64,000 nucleotides of DNA. Origin: Sclerodactyla briareus. Lineage: Eukaryota > Echinodermata > Holothuroidea > Dendrochirotida > Sclerodactylidae. Position numbers and translations under genes: made by a program. Positions 12,391 through 25,275 of the stretch are shown here, in pieces. The notes under the pieces are model-generated. The model made no database searches. It was given only the letters and a program-made list of their open reading frames with translations, and had not been told where the DNA came from. Position 1 is the stretch's first letter. Every line of letters begins with the position of its first letter. Location: positions 248,001-312,000 of the forward strand of contig JAODTK010000965.1 of NCBI GenBank assembly GCA_026419785.1. Direction: 5' to 3'.

Positions 12391-12890
12391 ACTTTTGGGT
12401 GCATAAATCGTCGCTTTATTTGTTCCTTTTCAGAGACGCGAATTAAAGCAACACAACACTGCACGCACCGTCTGCCAGGTCAGCCAGCTGCCATTTGTAC
12501 CTACGAAGATGTAGGACGGTAGTCTAGTCAGTGGATTCAAAGTTAGCTTTCTTGTGTAACATTTTGCCTGACTGGTGTCGTCCACGACCTCTCCACATGT
12601 GGACACGGAAAACAACAGAGGTAAATGCTTAGGCTAGGATGCCATGGTGAGATGCGAGATGTGACTCGGCACCATAATGGCGAATTCACGGGAGTACAAG
12701 CATGGAAAGTGTCAGATACGCTGCAATAAGTTTTGCAGATAAGAAGACGAATCCCGCAAAAGCTATCCATATAGATGGAAAGGAGCACAGACCAGAGTGC
12801 GACCAAAATTACCATGTATACCAATGCGCTATTGGTGCCGCGTCACGGCGAATTTATACTATTGAATATCTCATGCCATCCTTATACTAA
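12391..12890. repeat. dispersed element B, copy 2 (compact)
   Basis: This is the simpler copy of the element at 9239-10060. Its left end reads cttttgggtgcataaatcg, and the far end of copy 1 reads cacccaaagcatttag, whose complement begins ctaaatgctttgggtg. This suggests short terminal inverted repeats of a non-autonomous DNA element, but the right end of this copy does not show them clearly. The minus strand has a 93-codon open frame (12543-12824) rich in hydrophobic residues. Confidence 0.6.
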
Positions 12891-13040
12891 TGGCTAGAGA
12901 TCTAGCGCCTCGTCATATGGAATCCCTCTAAAACCTTACGTTGTGAGTGAATGGAAAGTTTTTACTTCTTCTTAGTCCATTGCCTTACAATGCGTTTAAG
13001 GTAACCATTGATCTGAACTCAAACAATAGAGATCCTCTTC
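12891..13040. other. unassigned spacer
   Basis: Short interval between element B and the tandem array. Nothing is recognised. Confidence 0.4.
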
Positions 13041-13740
13041 TACGAATGACAATCCTTCGTATCCCTCTGCCAAGTATGACATTCATGACGTTCACATGAT
13101 TTTGTTGACCCTAAGTGACGTTGGACCAGACCCCAAAACTTAGAAATAATCTAATCTACATGGCAACCCTCCATGTCAAGTATAGGTGTTCACATCATTT
13201 CGCTACACAGTTATCATACTCTCAAGCTTTTCAGACGTGGACCTTCGATGATATTGGACCAATCCCGAGAACAATAATAATAGGGATCATCTACTTCACG
13301 AGTCGACTCCTCGTGCCAACTGTGAGCTCTCTACATCAATCTGTTGCACAGTTCCGCACACTCACATGGTTTTCAGACTTGAACCTCTGTTGACCTTAGG
13401 TGAACTTGGACTGACCCAAAACAGTCAGGAGTCTACTCCAAAGGGCAACCCATCGTGTTAAGTATAAGCTACGCGCCCGTTGCGCAGTTTTCATGCTAAC
13501 ATGGTTTTCAGACATCTCTCTCATCTCTCTTGACCTGGCGATCTTGAACCTGACCCCAAGACAATATTGTCATTTGCTCAAGCAATCTTTGGTGCCAAGT
13601 ATAAATATCTACATTGCACAGTCATGTACTCACAGGCTTTTCAGACTCCGACCTTTGTTGTTTTGTGGACCTTGGACCTGGCCCCAGAACCTAGCCCCCA
13701 GCAACCATGCTCACGTAAATGCCGCACCAAACATTTGAAC
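13041..13740. repeat. degenerate tandem array related to the 57.6 kb satellite (family C)
   Basis: Three to four diverged units contain acatggttttcagac or tcaagcttttcagac, followed by a TTGACC..TGGACC..GACCC.AAAACA block, an ATAGGGATCAT.TACT phrase and a GTGCCAAGTATAA phrase. Similar phrases in the same order occur in the array at 57600-59180. Open frames of 60-92 codons here are shadows of the repeat. Confidence 0.65.
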
Positions 13741-16584
13741 TTATGGAATCTTATTTCTACACTGTTGCGGTCGTGATGTACCTATGGCTGACCATCCGCA
13801 TCAGATCTTGAACATTGGGCGTGTGTCGTATGAGAGATCCGGAATTAAAATGGTTTGCTTGAAGAGGTTATATCTTCCTGTAGCAATTGGGGAACGAGAT
13901 GGCATCCGGAGTTGCAGGATCTATTGGGAAATGTGGAACTATTCAGTCGTTCTACCTGCAAATATTTTGTAAGTTGCGAATAGACAAAATTCATCAAAGT
14001 ATGTCTGGAAACAGCCGTTTTCTCCCAAAAATTCATATCCATAAAAAAAATCCAGGAAATTCCTAGCATAAATGTGTGGAACCCTTTGTTGTGATACTTC
14101 GTACCTCGTGCTGAACTTGAAACCATTCAGTCCTTTCAATATGTGAAGATACTGAAAAAAAAGAACATATTTTTAAAATTTCCAAATTGGTCCAAATCAA
14201 GTGTGCGTAATTTGCCTCGGCTGATTGCGTGGAAAAGTTGTAATTTATGCCTTTTTATATTGTCACAGATTGAAATGGTTCAGCCATTGGAATCGGCCAA
14301 ATCTTGAAAATAAGTGAAAAATGGGGTAAAAAAAAGAAAAAATGCCAAAAGACAAATGTGTTTTCTCTCTCTGAATTCCACATTTCTGAGAGGTTTTGCC
14401 AATGTTTGAGAGGATATAGATGGTTTGAGACCATTCAGGCGTGTGCAAAATTTTACTGTATTTCGGAGACTCTAAAGTGGAGATATTTGCCGAAAAAACC
14501 ATCACAAATCTGACGGACAGGCAAACACACACCACAACTAACACCCACACAGCAACACACACTAAACGGAACCTTCCGCGATGCCCATCATTGCGGGAAC
14601 ACCAGCACCCACGGGAATACCAACAATAGGGTAACCCCTCCGTGAATTGTTTCACAACCACCTATGGTTACCGCAGCAGATGTTGATATTGGCAATCAGC
14701 AGCAGTAATATAGGTGCAATGGCAGAATTATGACTACAATAATTTTCCGCTCGTCCGGACCTATAAAAGAACGGGTGACATTCACATCACGTCACGCTAA
14801 CAATATGTTACTGTAAATCAGTACCACCGGGAGATCTACATAAGGACGATCTATCTTTATTTTTATCGTGGTGTGATCGTACACCTGTGCACGGGCAAGA
14901 CAAGCCTCTTAGATTTTCAAACGCAAGGATTCCGTTTCAAGCCAGAATGTAATGGAGACCGTGATTTGGGGAAGGATTGGCAGGTGCGCTCATCACTGTA
15001 CGCTGAACCGACCTTGAAAACCCCCAATTCCATGGGCCAGAATTACAGTAGTCTAACACCAGGCCCCCTGGTTTCACTCGAGTATGGCATCATTGTATTT
15101 GCCACCCTCCGCAAGACACCAGTAGAACGTGATCCCTAAAATCCAGTCCACGGTAATGCATGATACCAATGGTGCCCAAGGTACGTAAGAGGAAATCAAG
15201 TCAGGCCAGCCATTATCGTGCTTTAGCTAACTAACTAAAGTACGGTATGCTGGTCGGAAGCGGTTCTCGTTCTTATTTTGAGTGTAATGCTAATAAAGTA
15301 CATAAAGCGTTGTATGTTCTACCCCCGCCACGGGGCATAGCGTATTCCAAGGTAATGTACAATAAAACTAATAGCTAAGGGTCAATTACAATGAGAGTAA
15401 GGGTCATGGGAGGCGAATAAATTTTTTTGGTTTTTGGGGCCCCTTGGGTTTGGAAATAATCAGTGAGTAGGCGAATATGCAAGATAAATTAACAAAGAAA
15501 ATGCCCACATGTTCTGAGTCAAAAACCATGCACGAGAAAATTGTCAAGCGTTTGATTCTGAATTTCGAAAACCACTTTTGAACAACAATATCGGGAAATG
15601 GGAGGACGTCCGATAATAGCGCGACGTGGTGGTTTCGCGCAAGCTGATGTCTCTGTTCCAGTGACCCATGTACGACACCACTCAGGGACTATTGGAAACG
15701 ATGGAAATAACGAGACATATAAAGCATCGTTATATCACGCATAAATGCTCAGATATTAACAACCTTTGAATGACACATGAAGTTACAATGACGGGATGTA
15801 TATCTGCTAGTATCTTGACTATTTACATCGATTTTGCCAACAGTACCACTTAATTGCCGTTTTTGCTGGCTTGTTGAGCTGGCAAAATCGACTCGTTGAT
15901 AGATTGACATGGGGACAGGGCGCCTGCGCCATTGGCTGTCTCTTGAATAACATGCCGATACATTACACTACGATTTTCCTAACAATGCTTTAAGCCAAAT
16001 AGATTCTTGGAAATAGTCCCGTGACCCCTTTCTTTTTTCTCTCGTGATTATGAAATGACACAATACCATTCTGATTATTCCAAACGTTCGCTAGCCGGAC
16101 TTTCTGTGAATGCCTGAAGAATGCAAAATTCATGCGAGCTGAAAACCCATATATACATACTGTACGAGTCTATAAGCTGGATTTTTTTTTTTTTTCTTTT
16201 TGCAAGCGAACCCAATTACGACCCCCCCTAAAACTTTAATCGAAACCGTCTCGGGAATGTACACATGAAGAAATGATACACAGCATACTGATCAGACAAG
16301 ATTCCGACAGGAATAAAATTAATTACGACGCAAAAAATATCAATTGGAATGACCCCAGTTGTTCGATGACGCCCTTCTTTGCTAACTAGGGAACATGATT
16401 GGTGGTACCTTTACTTTGTTTGATGTGATGTTTTTCATCACATGGAATGCAATACCGATATATAGACATATACGTCATCAGCATGCCAAAAGTGCTCTAT
16501 GCCCTTATTGTCAGTGCAAACAAAGGAGCCTCAGTGACAATCCTCTTCCTTAGCTAAGGAAACGGAGTCAACTTTAGTACCTCA
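13741..16584. other. unassigned DNA between the tandem array and the GPCR
   Basis: No gene is recognised. A CA-rich stretch at about 14510-14570 (gacggacaggcaaacacaca) is typical of decayed microsatellite or transposon tails. The phrases gaaaccattcag, gaccattcag and gaaatggttcag recur between 14117 and 14440. A T run lies near 16182-16200. Confidence 0.4.
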
Positions 16585-17235
16585 TTAACAATGATTGGCC
16601 TGACCCTTAGAAAACCCGGAGAATTCAACTTCGGGGGGCTTATCGGCGATGCGTGGACAGCAGTCGTGGATGCCCTCTGGTATAACCAACTCTGAGTGAG
16701 CATTACGGTACCTAGATAATGGGTTCACCCAACGAGTTGCATCAAAGGGAAGTGCACACGTGACCTGCACGATCAGGAACACCTCTCGGGAGTATTGAAA
16801 GAAGGAGAGAAACAGGAACTTGAAGAAGACTATCGGCAGCCAGCAGAAGACGATGACACGCCCCCATGAGATAGAACAGTGACTGTCGCCACGAAGCCGA
16901 GACCGACGCATCTTTCAGGCGTTGTCTGCAACGATCGGTCGCATTTGCTCAACGACCTACGTAGGCGCACATGTTCGAGCGCCTTCCGCACCATGTGCGC
17001 ATACAGAAGGATCATGACGCCAAAATACAGGACAATGACCACACAGAGACGATCACAGAACGTTGACGACCTCGTCGGTCCTCTGCTCCCCGCAGAACGA
17101 ATGGTCGCCAGTACATGGAATCCGGGCCAGGTACGACGAAGATGGAGAAATACGAAGCCGATGGCTAGGGCGATGACGAACGTCTCTTGGTGACGAGTCT
17201 TGGCACCGCAGCGGACGGGATTATCGCGAATATAT
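16585..17235 (-). CDS. class A GPCR, 3' exon (TM4 to C-terminus), frameshifted
   Basis: Minus-strand translation gives the second half of a rhodopsin-family G-protein-coupled receptor. It opens with YIRDNP, the continuation of a DRY motif, then TM4 (ETFVIALAIGFVFL, about 17180), an ECL2-like segment containing a cysteine, and TM5 (VVIVLYFGVMILLYAHMV, about 16990-17045). ICL3 with RRSLSKCDRSLQTT follows. After a frameshift near 16870 come TM6 with the CWLP motif (VIVFCWLPIVFFKFLFLS, about 16810-16865) and TM7 ending WVNPLSRYRN (about 16700). The usual NPxxY reads NPLSRY, one residue short of a normal NPLIYRY. A CC pair follows helix 8, a likely palmitoylation site. The stop is at 16585. The splice acceptor before YIRDNP is not intact: a pyrimidine-rich stretch ends in ccac rather than AG. 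The ligand class is uncertain; adenosine- or amine-like is a guess. Recent pseudogene or assembly errors are both possible. Confidence 0.8.
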
Positions 17236-18876
17236 GTGGATAGAATGGAAGTTGGATGAGTGAATTTTCGCAGTCATCCAGTCGATCGATATGTAATATT
17301 AATAAATCAAGATCTGGATCTCCTGAAGTTGCGTTCGATACCACCGGACTCCAACGGGAAAATGACCTAGTTGGACTGGTCACGTGGCGCACGCCATTCC
17401 TCTAGCACAACTAAATCAATCCAAAGCAGACTCTCTGCGGCAAAGGATAGTCGCACTTTTAGAGCAACAGGGCAGCACTAGACTGCACCTTCAAACATCA
17501 TAAATAATGAAAGAAAGGCATTATCAATATCTCCAAGGATGACAGCATCGTCAATGTGCTGACAGACTAAGGCAGGTGTAGAGTGGATCCTAAACAAATC
17601 AGGATTGCAACAATTATGATTATCACGCTTGCATGTCCACATGATTTGTCAACTATGTGCTATTGCGATCAATGGATCTCTCCAGATCCGTTAGATCGTT
17701 CAGCTTGTAGATATTTGCTTGAATACCGCGTATTACGTTTCAGGAAAAAATTATACAAACAACATCATAGTTGTGAGATATCATCTCTGGTATCTCCATC
17801 GATGTCAACCTGTATATGGAATCTTGGAACGGCTGGCAATCTAATCCTACAATATATGGACAGGACAACGGCTCGCATTCCTAGACTGCTTGATCTCTGA
17901 GAATAATGACGGGAGTTTGTCTACCGAAATGTATCGTTAACTCACCACTTGCATTTCGACTGTCATTAAACCTCTCTACTAAACCCTGGGGTCATAGGAA
18001 GTTTTAATGACTACCTAATATAGAGCGAACACAGCGATGATTAATAACGAGCTAACCAGGGAAGAGGAGAATCACAGAATGTGGAAGCCTTTGTTGGAGC
18101 GAGCAAAAACAATCGGGCCAAGGAAGGCGACAGTAGGCTAAACTTTCAAATGCCGGGTTCGTCGCAGCGTATCAAACACCACCTGACCTCATTTGGGGTA
18201 ACATCATCGATCAAACCAACAAACCCTCCACGAGGGGGGCATGTCGAGGGCAAACAACCAGGAGGGCAAAGTTTCCTAGACTGTTTGGTATGGTATTTAG
18301 TGCCGATGGCTTGTTCGGGAGCTAATGTTGGAGAGACATAAGACCTCATCCGAACCAAAACAGGGAGCCCAACTCTAACGAGTACCAGCATCCAGCAGTG
18401 AGCCTACACACATTCAGGGACACTGGTCAAGACATAAGGATGAAGATGTTGTGGTGCTTGATCGAGAGGAGCAGTGACATAGGCGGGGGATGAAGGAATC
18501 AATCTGAGAGAGGGTGGAAACTTTGAAACGAAGCACTTCAAAGAGAAGATTCCAAGCTTTCTGCTAAATCATATGACCAACTGTCATTTCCGCGTTGGAA
18601 TCCGGTGGTATCGGACACAGCATGCGAAAACCGTAGTGTAGGATCTTGATTCATTATTTATACATACAAATGGGAATGGTGTTGTTAGTTGATATCGAAT
18701 AGGTATTTGTTGCCTTTCATCCCAGGCTGAATTAATCTAGTTACGAAATGTTTTATAATAATATGTCCGTTGTGCACGGGCTCTTATAACTAAGGAAACC
18801 GTTGCACTCTGAATGTGAATCTCGTTGCACTCTGAATGTGCATCTATAATAACGTTGGATGGAGGCGAACACCCAC
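17236..18876 (-). other. intron of the GPCR (DRY intron)
   Basis: It lies between the TM1-3 and TM4-7 exons. The donor is clean: the minus strand reads ATGGACAG then GTGGGT at 18877/18876. The intron holds unrelated plus-strand open frames (105 and 86 codons) with no recognisable motif. A 23-24 bp tandem pair at about 18796-18842 has gttgcactctgaatgtg twice. Confidence 0.65.
18796..18842. repeat. two-unit 23-24 bp tandem repeat in the GPCR intron
   Basis: The phrase gttgcactctgaatgtg occurs twice with near-identical following bases, just inside the intron from the donor. Confidence 0.85.
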
Positions 18877-19426
18877 CTGTCCATTGCGATGAAGCTGAGG
18901 TGTGTGAAGGAGGAACCCCACAGACCATACCAGGCAAGAAGAGCAGGTATCGAGTACTCATTGAACAGGTGAACTCGCTGACTAGGGTCCTGGCCGCCAT
19001 GTAGGCCGGGATCGCCACCAGCCCTGTCAGGAGGTCCGTAGCAGCTAGACTCGCTAGAAAGAACGTTTTTCTGCCGCCTGCGGAGCCCTTGTTCGTTCCT
19101 ATAAGAGATGATGACGAGCAGATTTCCTACCACGGACCCGACGGCGATCACCAGGATACCACGTAGGAATATCACCGTACCGGCTGGCGAGAAAGCGATA
19201 TCAAGCTGACAGGGTACCGATCTCCGTCGCGAGGCTTCGACCGGAGCGACTTGGTGGTTGAACATCGTGGGGGCAGCGTTAGTGAAGTAGCGCGACCATA
19301 CAAAACCGGTGGCTTCGGCCTCTCTGTCTATGCGCGGTGCTCTCGTCAAAAGTTTACCGTAGTCGCTTATCCATTGAAGCTGGTAGGCCAACCGGTGGGG
19401 AAAAATGCTTCTGTCGGCGACGATCA
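18877..19426 (-). CDS. class A GPCR, exon with N-terminus and TM1-TM3, frameshifted
   Basis: The exon begins after a good acceptor (minus strand ccttttcatttcag, junction 19427/19426), so an upstream 5' exon is expected. After an N-terminal stretch comes TM1 (ILVIAVGSVVGNLLVIISYR, about 19105-19165) with the conserved GN pair. A frameshift in an A-run near 19065 leads into TM2 (FFLASLAATDLLTGLVAIP, about 19008-19062), which keeps the LAxxD aspartate. TM3 begins FTCSMSTRYLLF with its disulphide cysteine. A second frameshift near 18917 leads to HLSFIAMDR, the DRY region. The exon ends within the Arg codon of DRY (AG then GTGGGT), a phase 2 intron at a position used by many invertebrate class A receptors. 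All hallmark residues of TM1-3 are present, which fits a functional gene with assembly indels at least as well as an old pseudogene. Confidence 0.85.
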
Positions 19427-21149
19427 CTGAAATGAAAAGGAAATATTTACATACACAGCTATCAGTGTTGTAGATCACCGAATGTTAATCTTTTGTTCTC
19501 TTAATCAGTGTTTGAACAGTCATTCTACGTCAATGTCAGCGTCAGTTCCTTGCTGTTATCTGATGTCGCTGGATTTACTCACCCAAGGTAAATACGCATG
19601 AGCAGATAATCTTTATTGCTGGAAAATACCGCACAATTCCTCGAGTAACTTTGAGATACAGCTAGCTTCAACCACCCGGCCTTGATAAGAATGAAAAAGA
19701 TGCAAAAATTACCGTTACGGAGAATGTTTTCTAAAAGCAGTGTTTAAAAATTAAATATTTTTTTAACTCATCACTTCTTCACACTATTTTTGACATCAGT
19801 GGTGAAACGCATTTATACTCCAAGCAGTTACGTAATGACACTAATGAATCGATATGCATCGATAATAAGACACACTACTTCAGAAATTTGTATTTGTGTA
19901 AAGAGCGTTTGAAAAAAAAACTGCTCAATCGATAAGCACTGTTTTCAGATGGTAAATATCTAACCTACCGCAGGTTCTAATCATAATTTCATTCTAAATC
20001 ATCTCTGTGAACCAAAATCGCTTAGCTGCTTTAGTCAGTGGTGGCAACCTTATTCTGTGGTAATACAATTAGCTGGCGAAGCTTCGAGGTGCCCATAAAA
20101 ACCATATAATGACTCGGCCGAGTGGTCGTAAATGCCGAGATATGGCAAATAGTGATTCCAGATGTATTAACGACCGACAGGCCGCATCAATATCCGCAAG
20201 TTTTACTCAACACTGCTCATGCTATTAAATTAAAGACAGTATTACTCATGGTCTTTTATATGATCGTTGAGGTATATTACTTATAACGGGAGGCGCTTTA
20301 AAGCGTCACAACCTTTTAGACTTCAAATGATGTGACGAGGGTGGAACCCCACTTTAATACATCTCCGTAACTCTTATAATCGACAAGAAGAGCTGAAGTA
20401 GCAGCCGTTCCGGGTATTTATAAATGCGGCCTTTTTTTTACTACAATTTGGTTGTTTTTTTTTAACTCTCCTACTCCCCGTTTCATGACATCTCCGATAT
20501 CTTTAGTAGTCTTCTCTCTAATTTTTTGTCTTTTTACTATTTTGATACGTTTATTTATTCCTATCTTTCTTTCCGTCCCACCTTTTCCAGTCCTCCAGAC
20601 AAACGTTAATGTCCTCATAGGTCGCAGTAAAGTCCCAGGGGCCCAGTAAACATCTATGCACACACCTCCGACATGCAAAGCTCATTAACATTATAAATAG
20701 AGTTAGATTTCCATGTTTTTACGGATTTTCAATCTTCCTAGACTGCAGCCATTCCTGACGACTGTCAGTGCAAATTTTGTTCGTTCTTAGTGGTAGCATT
20801 AACCGAAGACATGGCACATTAATTGTGCCCTCTCCATTGTTAGAATAACCTTTTTTTCGGCTGCAAGTCTGATTTTACTGTCCAATCTATACGTAAAATA
20901 TGGGAATCGGCTTCGTCCCGTCCGGGACCACCACTAGACGTCAACAGGTGAAATAGAGGATGAGTTTTGCCTGGACTATCGTCTCTTTACCGCGAGTATG
21001 AGATCGATCTTAGCTCTTTTAATAACAGCTAAGCTGGTTATAATATAAAGCTATTAGGCGTCACTGACCCGACGACGGAGAAATTCACATGGGTTCGCTC
21101 GAAACACTGAAATGACCGCTTCTTTTCTTCCTCCTCATCCATTCATTAA
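19427..21149. other. region upstream of the GPCR exons; nothing recognised
   Basis: A 5' exon or promoter of the minus-strand GPCR should lie here, but I cannot identify one. Only AT-rich DNA and short chance frames are visible. Confidence 0.4.
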
Positions 21150-21310
21150 TATTTTATTTTATTATTATATTTGTATTATTATTATTATAGTATTTATTAT
21201 TATTATTATTATTATTATTTTATTTATTATTATTATTATTATTAATTATTATTATTAATTATTAGTTAATGTTTCCAATTATTAATTATTATTATTATTA
21301 TTATTATTAT
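21150..21310. repeat. (ATT)n microsatellite
   Basis: About 160 bp of imperfect TTA/ATT repeats with slips (tattttat, taattat). Confidence 0.95.
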
Positions 21311-24300
21311 TCGTTGTTAGCCAAACTTGCTCCCCATTCATGTGAGGAGGCATAATAATTAGCATCACAAATTCCACAGAGACATAATGATTATAGAAAA
21401 TTCTCCGACATAGGTAACACCTGCGTTGCCTACTACTGCCTTTTGCTCTTGCTTCTCATTATTGAAATCTTATCGTTACGCATTTTTATTATCTTGACAT
21501 ACCGTCTAAGGTGAGAATGCCTACAACGGATGACGTGAACGTGGAAAGTGTCGTCTAAGTTCTGGAAGGTAAAATGGGTGTCATGTGACATCTCCACCGG
21601 GCGCAAATTATTTTGGCGATGTACCACTCTGGCGTCTTTGTGGGATATAATCGTTCATCGCTGGCGCGCATGCTTCTGGTTGATTAAACCCTCCGCCGGT
21701 TAGTTATCCTACCAACAGTCAGGGAACTTAACCTCCTGGGGAATCCATTAATGCACTGATTTACGAGTATAATAAACACCTACACTATGTAAAACGTATA
21801 CTTCTTTCGTTGAGGTGACTTGTCTTCAAGTCTACAGGAACATTACGTGATGGTTTTGTGTAAGGGGATTTGAGAGCGGCTTTTTGAAGCAATGCCAAAA
21901 CTAAATGTGTCTATATAAGACTCGTTATGAACATAGTTTCGTTCATTGCGATGAAATTGTATTTAGTTTTAGAAGTACCGATCCGTCGTACAACTGGACA
22001 TTTTTACAACATGACATTTTTCAGGTACAAATCCTGATCTCACTTCACCTTGATTGTCAGATAGTAGTGCTGCAAAAATCGCCCCAGATGTGCTCTTGAC
22101 GGTGGCGATATCCACAAGTGGAAGGGATTAAATCCTAAAAGCTGAGGCAGTTAGGGGCCAGATCTGACCATTAGATTTACGGCAGGAAAATTTCAAAGCG
22201 GGAGGGTGCGAGATACATGATTTTTTAAAGGAGTCCTTGTTAGATTGTGGTATCTAAAGTTCCAATGTTGGCTTGACCGATTGCCAGGTTCATTTTTTCC
22301 TTGTATCAGTCAGACATGCCATGCCTTTCCGCCGTTTCTTTCCAGAGAGTCCCTTGAATTCCTTTCAATCAAATCATGACAGCTTACTTGAGCGTCACGA
22401 GTTTAGTATTTCGTTTCTGCACGCGAGTACGATGTACGTTTTTATTCTGCACTTGAACTAGTCGACCAACCGGAACACGTCTTTTGTGTTCATTCTATCT
22501 GGACACCCCTACACTATGTCCAGATCCGTCCAGCCATCGGAATATTGGCGTGAAAAAAGCTGCCATATTGCGGAGATTGCTACTTAATTCTAACCCTCGG
22601 GCATTGGAGCTTGGTGTTTATAGGTAGTATTTTTAATCTAGACTAAGTAATAAAAGGTCACTACTTCAGCGGCGGTCTACTGGTCTACGTGGTATCGGGG
22701 TATTATTGCTAAACACGGTCGTCGTCACTCGCGTGCACTTTACTTGAAATAAACATTTCATCGAATGGCACATCGGGCCGGGGCATATGATGAGCATCAT
22801 GGGTCAGAGCTGAAGCGCATATTTTCTTTATGTCCACAGAATCGGAGGATAATTCCGGGGAAGAATTGATCGACCTATCTCCTATTCAACTGTAAGAAAA
22901 AACCCACAATTAATATAATGCCCCATCTTTTGTACAAAATATTTTAATGAGATGAAACCAGAGACTGCGCTATATTTGAAATACATTCACATCCTGGGAT
23001 GTAACGCCTTAATGCTAACTCGTTGAATTTCGTTTGCCTCCTTTCATATCTTCTCGGGTGACGTGGATGAGCGAAAGATCAAATGTGGATAATCGCCGTG
23101 GAAGCATTACCGTTTGCTTGGATGACACATGTTTTGTAGTATAGTGAACATAAATGTGTAAACAGCGATATCATGTGACACCCTATACCTAGACACAAAG
23201 CGTGGGCAGAGTGACTTAGATTGGCTCTTTCCGACTGAAAGGTTTAGATTTCTCATAATTCGGCGTCAGAACTAAAAAATACATTGATGAAGAAAACAGG
23301 AAGCTGACTTTGCAAAAATGGGGATGTGGGTAAATTGTATGGTCTACTGACATGACTTTGGATGATCGCAGTTGAGAAGAACCGCGCGTCCCGTACTGTA
23401 TGGCTCAACGAGTAAGGTGCTTGCAACCGCCAGCGAAGCGGAACAAGCGTTCATCGTTCGGACGTCTAAACGCTCGGTAGTGCTTCCATATTGCAGGCAA
23501 ATACAGCCCAGTGAACGAAACGTTTCAGTTTACGTTCTCAGTTGATATGGGCTGCTGTGAGAAGTAAACTAGCCGCCATGTACAGAGTGAAAAACAAGGC
23601 GCTTAGCTGCTCTTAACTTGTATGATGCGCGCGTTTTAAAGCGGCGACAGTGAGTGCACCCGATATCGAAACTCGGAGGGAGCTATTTGGGGGGTAGGAC
23701 CACCTCATAAGAAACTTGAGACAGGATCAACGAAGTTCAACGATTATTCGCGTCTGTATCGATTCGACACATTCGATGAGTTCTACGAACTAATTCGTCA
23801 TCCTGGAAATCAGGGGTGGAAGCTAGGACGGGAACAGAGGCGTTAGCAGAGTGGTTATGGCATGCCTGGCCCTCACACCTAACACCATGTCTCGCACCAT
23901 ATCAGAATATTTAGCAAGGTCTGTACATTCCAGACATACAAAGCAAGAGACAACAACAGTTGTAAGATATTAACAGAGGGAGGAACAGGCGTAACCACAA
24001 TGTTTGTTTCATAATGATAACATATCACAAAAATGGTCATACATGGGAATGTTTCATGGAAATTAACCAAACAATTCTCTTATTTTTTTATTTTTTTTTA
24101 TAAATTGCAATAAACTAGAACTTGCTTTCAATGTAGATGTAGCTAGCGAATGACTAGGTGTGAAACCTTCAAGCGGTCCATCATTGTCGCTCGGTTAACA
24201 GTGGTGTAGCGATTAGCCATGGGACCCAGGATTAGCACCAGCTCAGCACAGTCGAAGCACATAGGAGTTGCGTTACTGAGTAATAAATCGCATTGTATAT

Positions 24301-24935
24301 CCGGGAGTACCTACGAAGAGCTGCTAGTGGTTTTTCTAGAGGGATTTCATATTGGTCTAACTCTACTGACATGACTCCATAAGAGTAGGAAATGATCGCG
24401 CGCTCGTAATTGGTAGCTTACAAGACACTGCACCACAATATTTTATATCTGTGGAATGTTCATCGTAAAAACTATAAGTCAGCTACATTGTGCTGCCCAC
24501 TAGCCGCTCCGATAATTCATCCGATTAGATGAACGATAAGCGGTGATTACGTTTACGTGAAACTGTGCCATTCTCGGAAATGATAGGTCGTAGCGATATA
24601 CGATCCCCCACAAGCGCGACATGAAGCTGGTAGTGTTGAAACATGTCACGAAAGAACATTTTATCCTGTTAACCACACTGTGTTACGTTATGGTTAAGGA
24701 ATTTAATTGTGATGATACTCGTCCTCGGGGGTCTGGCACAAGGCAGACAAACTCATATATTGGTAACTCATACTGTTGACTTCGAACACTGAACCTATAC
24801 TCCCGTTGTACGCGGAGATCCCTATATGCAGATAGTAGGCACACTTAACCAGCGACCCCAGAACTGGAAATGGTATTGTGCGCCAGTAAGCGTGATTATC
24901 CCGAGGGTTTGTTAGAAACTGAAAATCAACATCAT
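21311..24935. other. unassigned DNA
   Basis: No gene is recognised. At about 23841 the phrase tagcagagtggttatggc resembles a tRNA A box, but no matching B box follows at the expected distance. Open frames are at most about 64 codons. Confidence 0.4.
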
Positions 24936-25275
24936 CACGTGTGAGCGAGGCCAGACTGATTCACATGTAAACAAATGTGGAATCCGATTTCACAACATGA
25001 TTGTGATTGATTTTTGCCGTATTTCTCCGTTAACTCACCATCCGAACTAAGTCAAATTGACTCAATCAATATTGAATGGATCAATAGTGATGTGTCTCGC
25101 CTTCTGAAGCCTCGTGGTGAATACGCATGACAGATGTGCGAGGAAATCGAGTGCAAGCTTCCATATTCATCAAGAGTGATCGGACATGATAGGGCTTGTG
25201 AGTTTACGAAAAACGTGAGTTTATGAATGCGAATCCAAATACCAGGGGAGAGCGTCGTAGACAAACCATGGCCCG
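24936..25275. repeat. dispersed repeat D, copy 1
   Basis: It matches 25600-25915 through gagcgag(g)(a)cc, tcacatgtaaac, gactcaatcaata, caagcttcca, tcggacatgat and aatccaaa(t/c)ac..ggagag. Copies 1 and 2 run in the same direction about 650 bp apart. Confidence 0.75.

Noticed and set aside
23838-23880. A-box-like tagcagagtggttatggc
   Set aside because: No B box follows and no cloverleaf is possible by eye.
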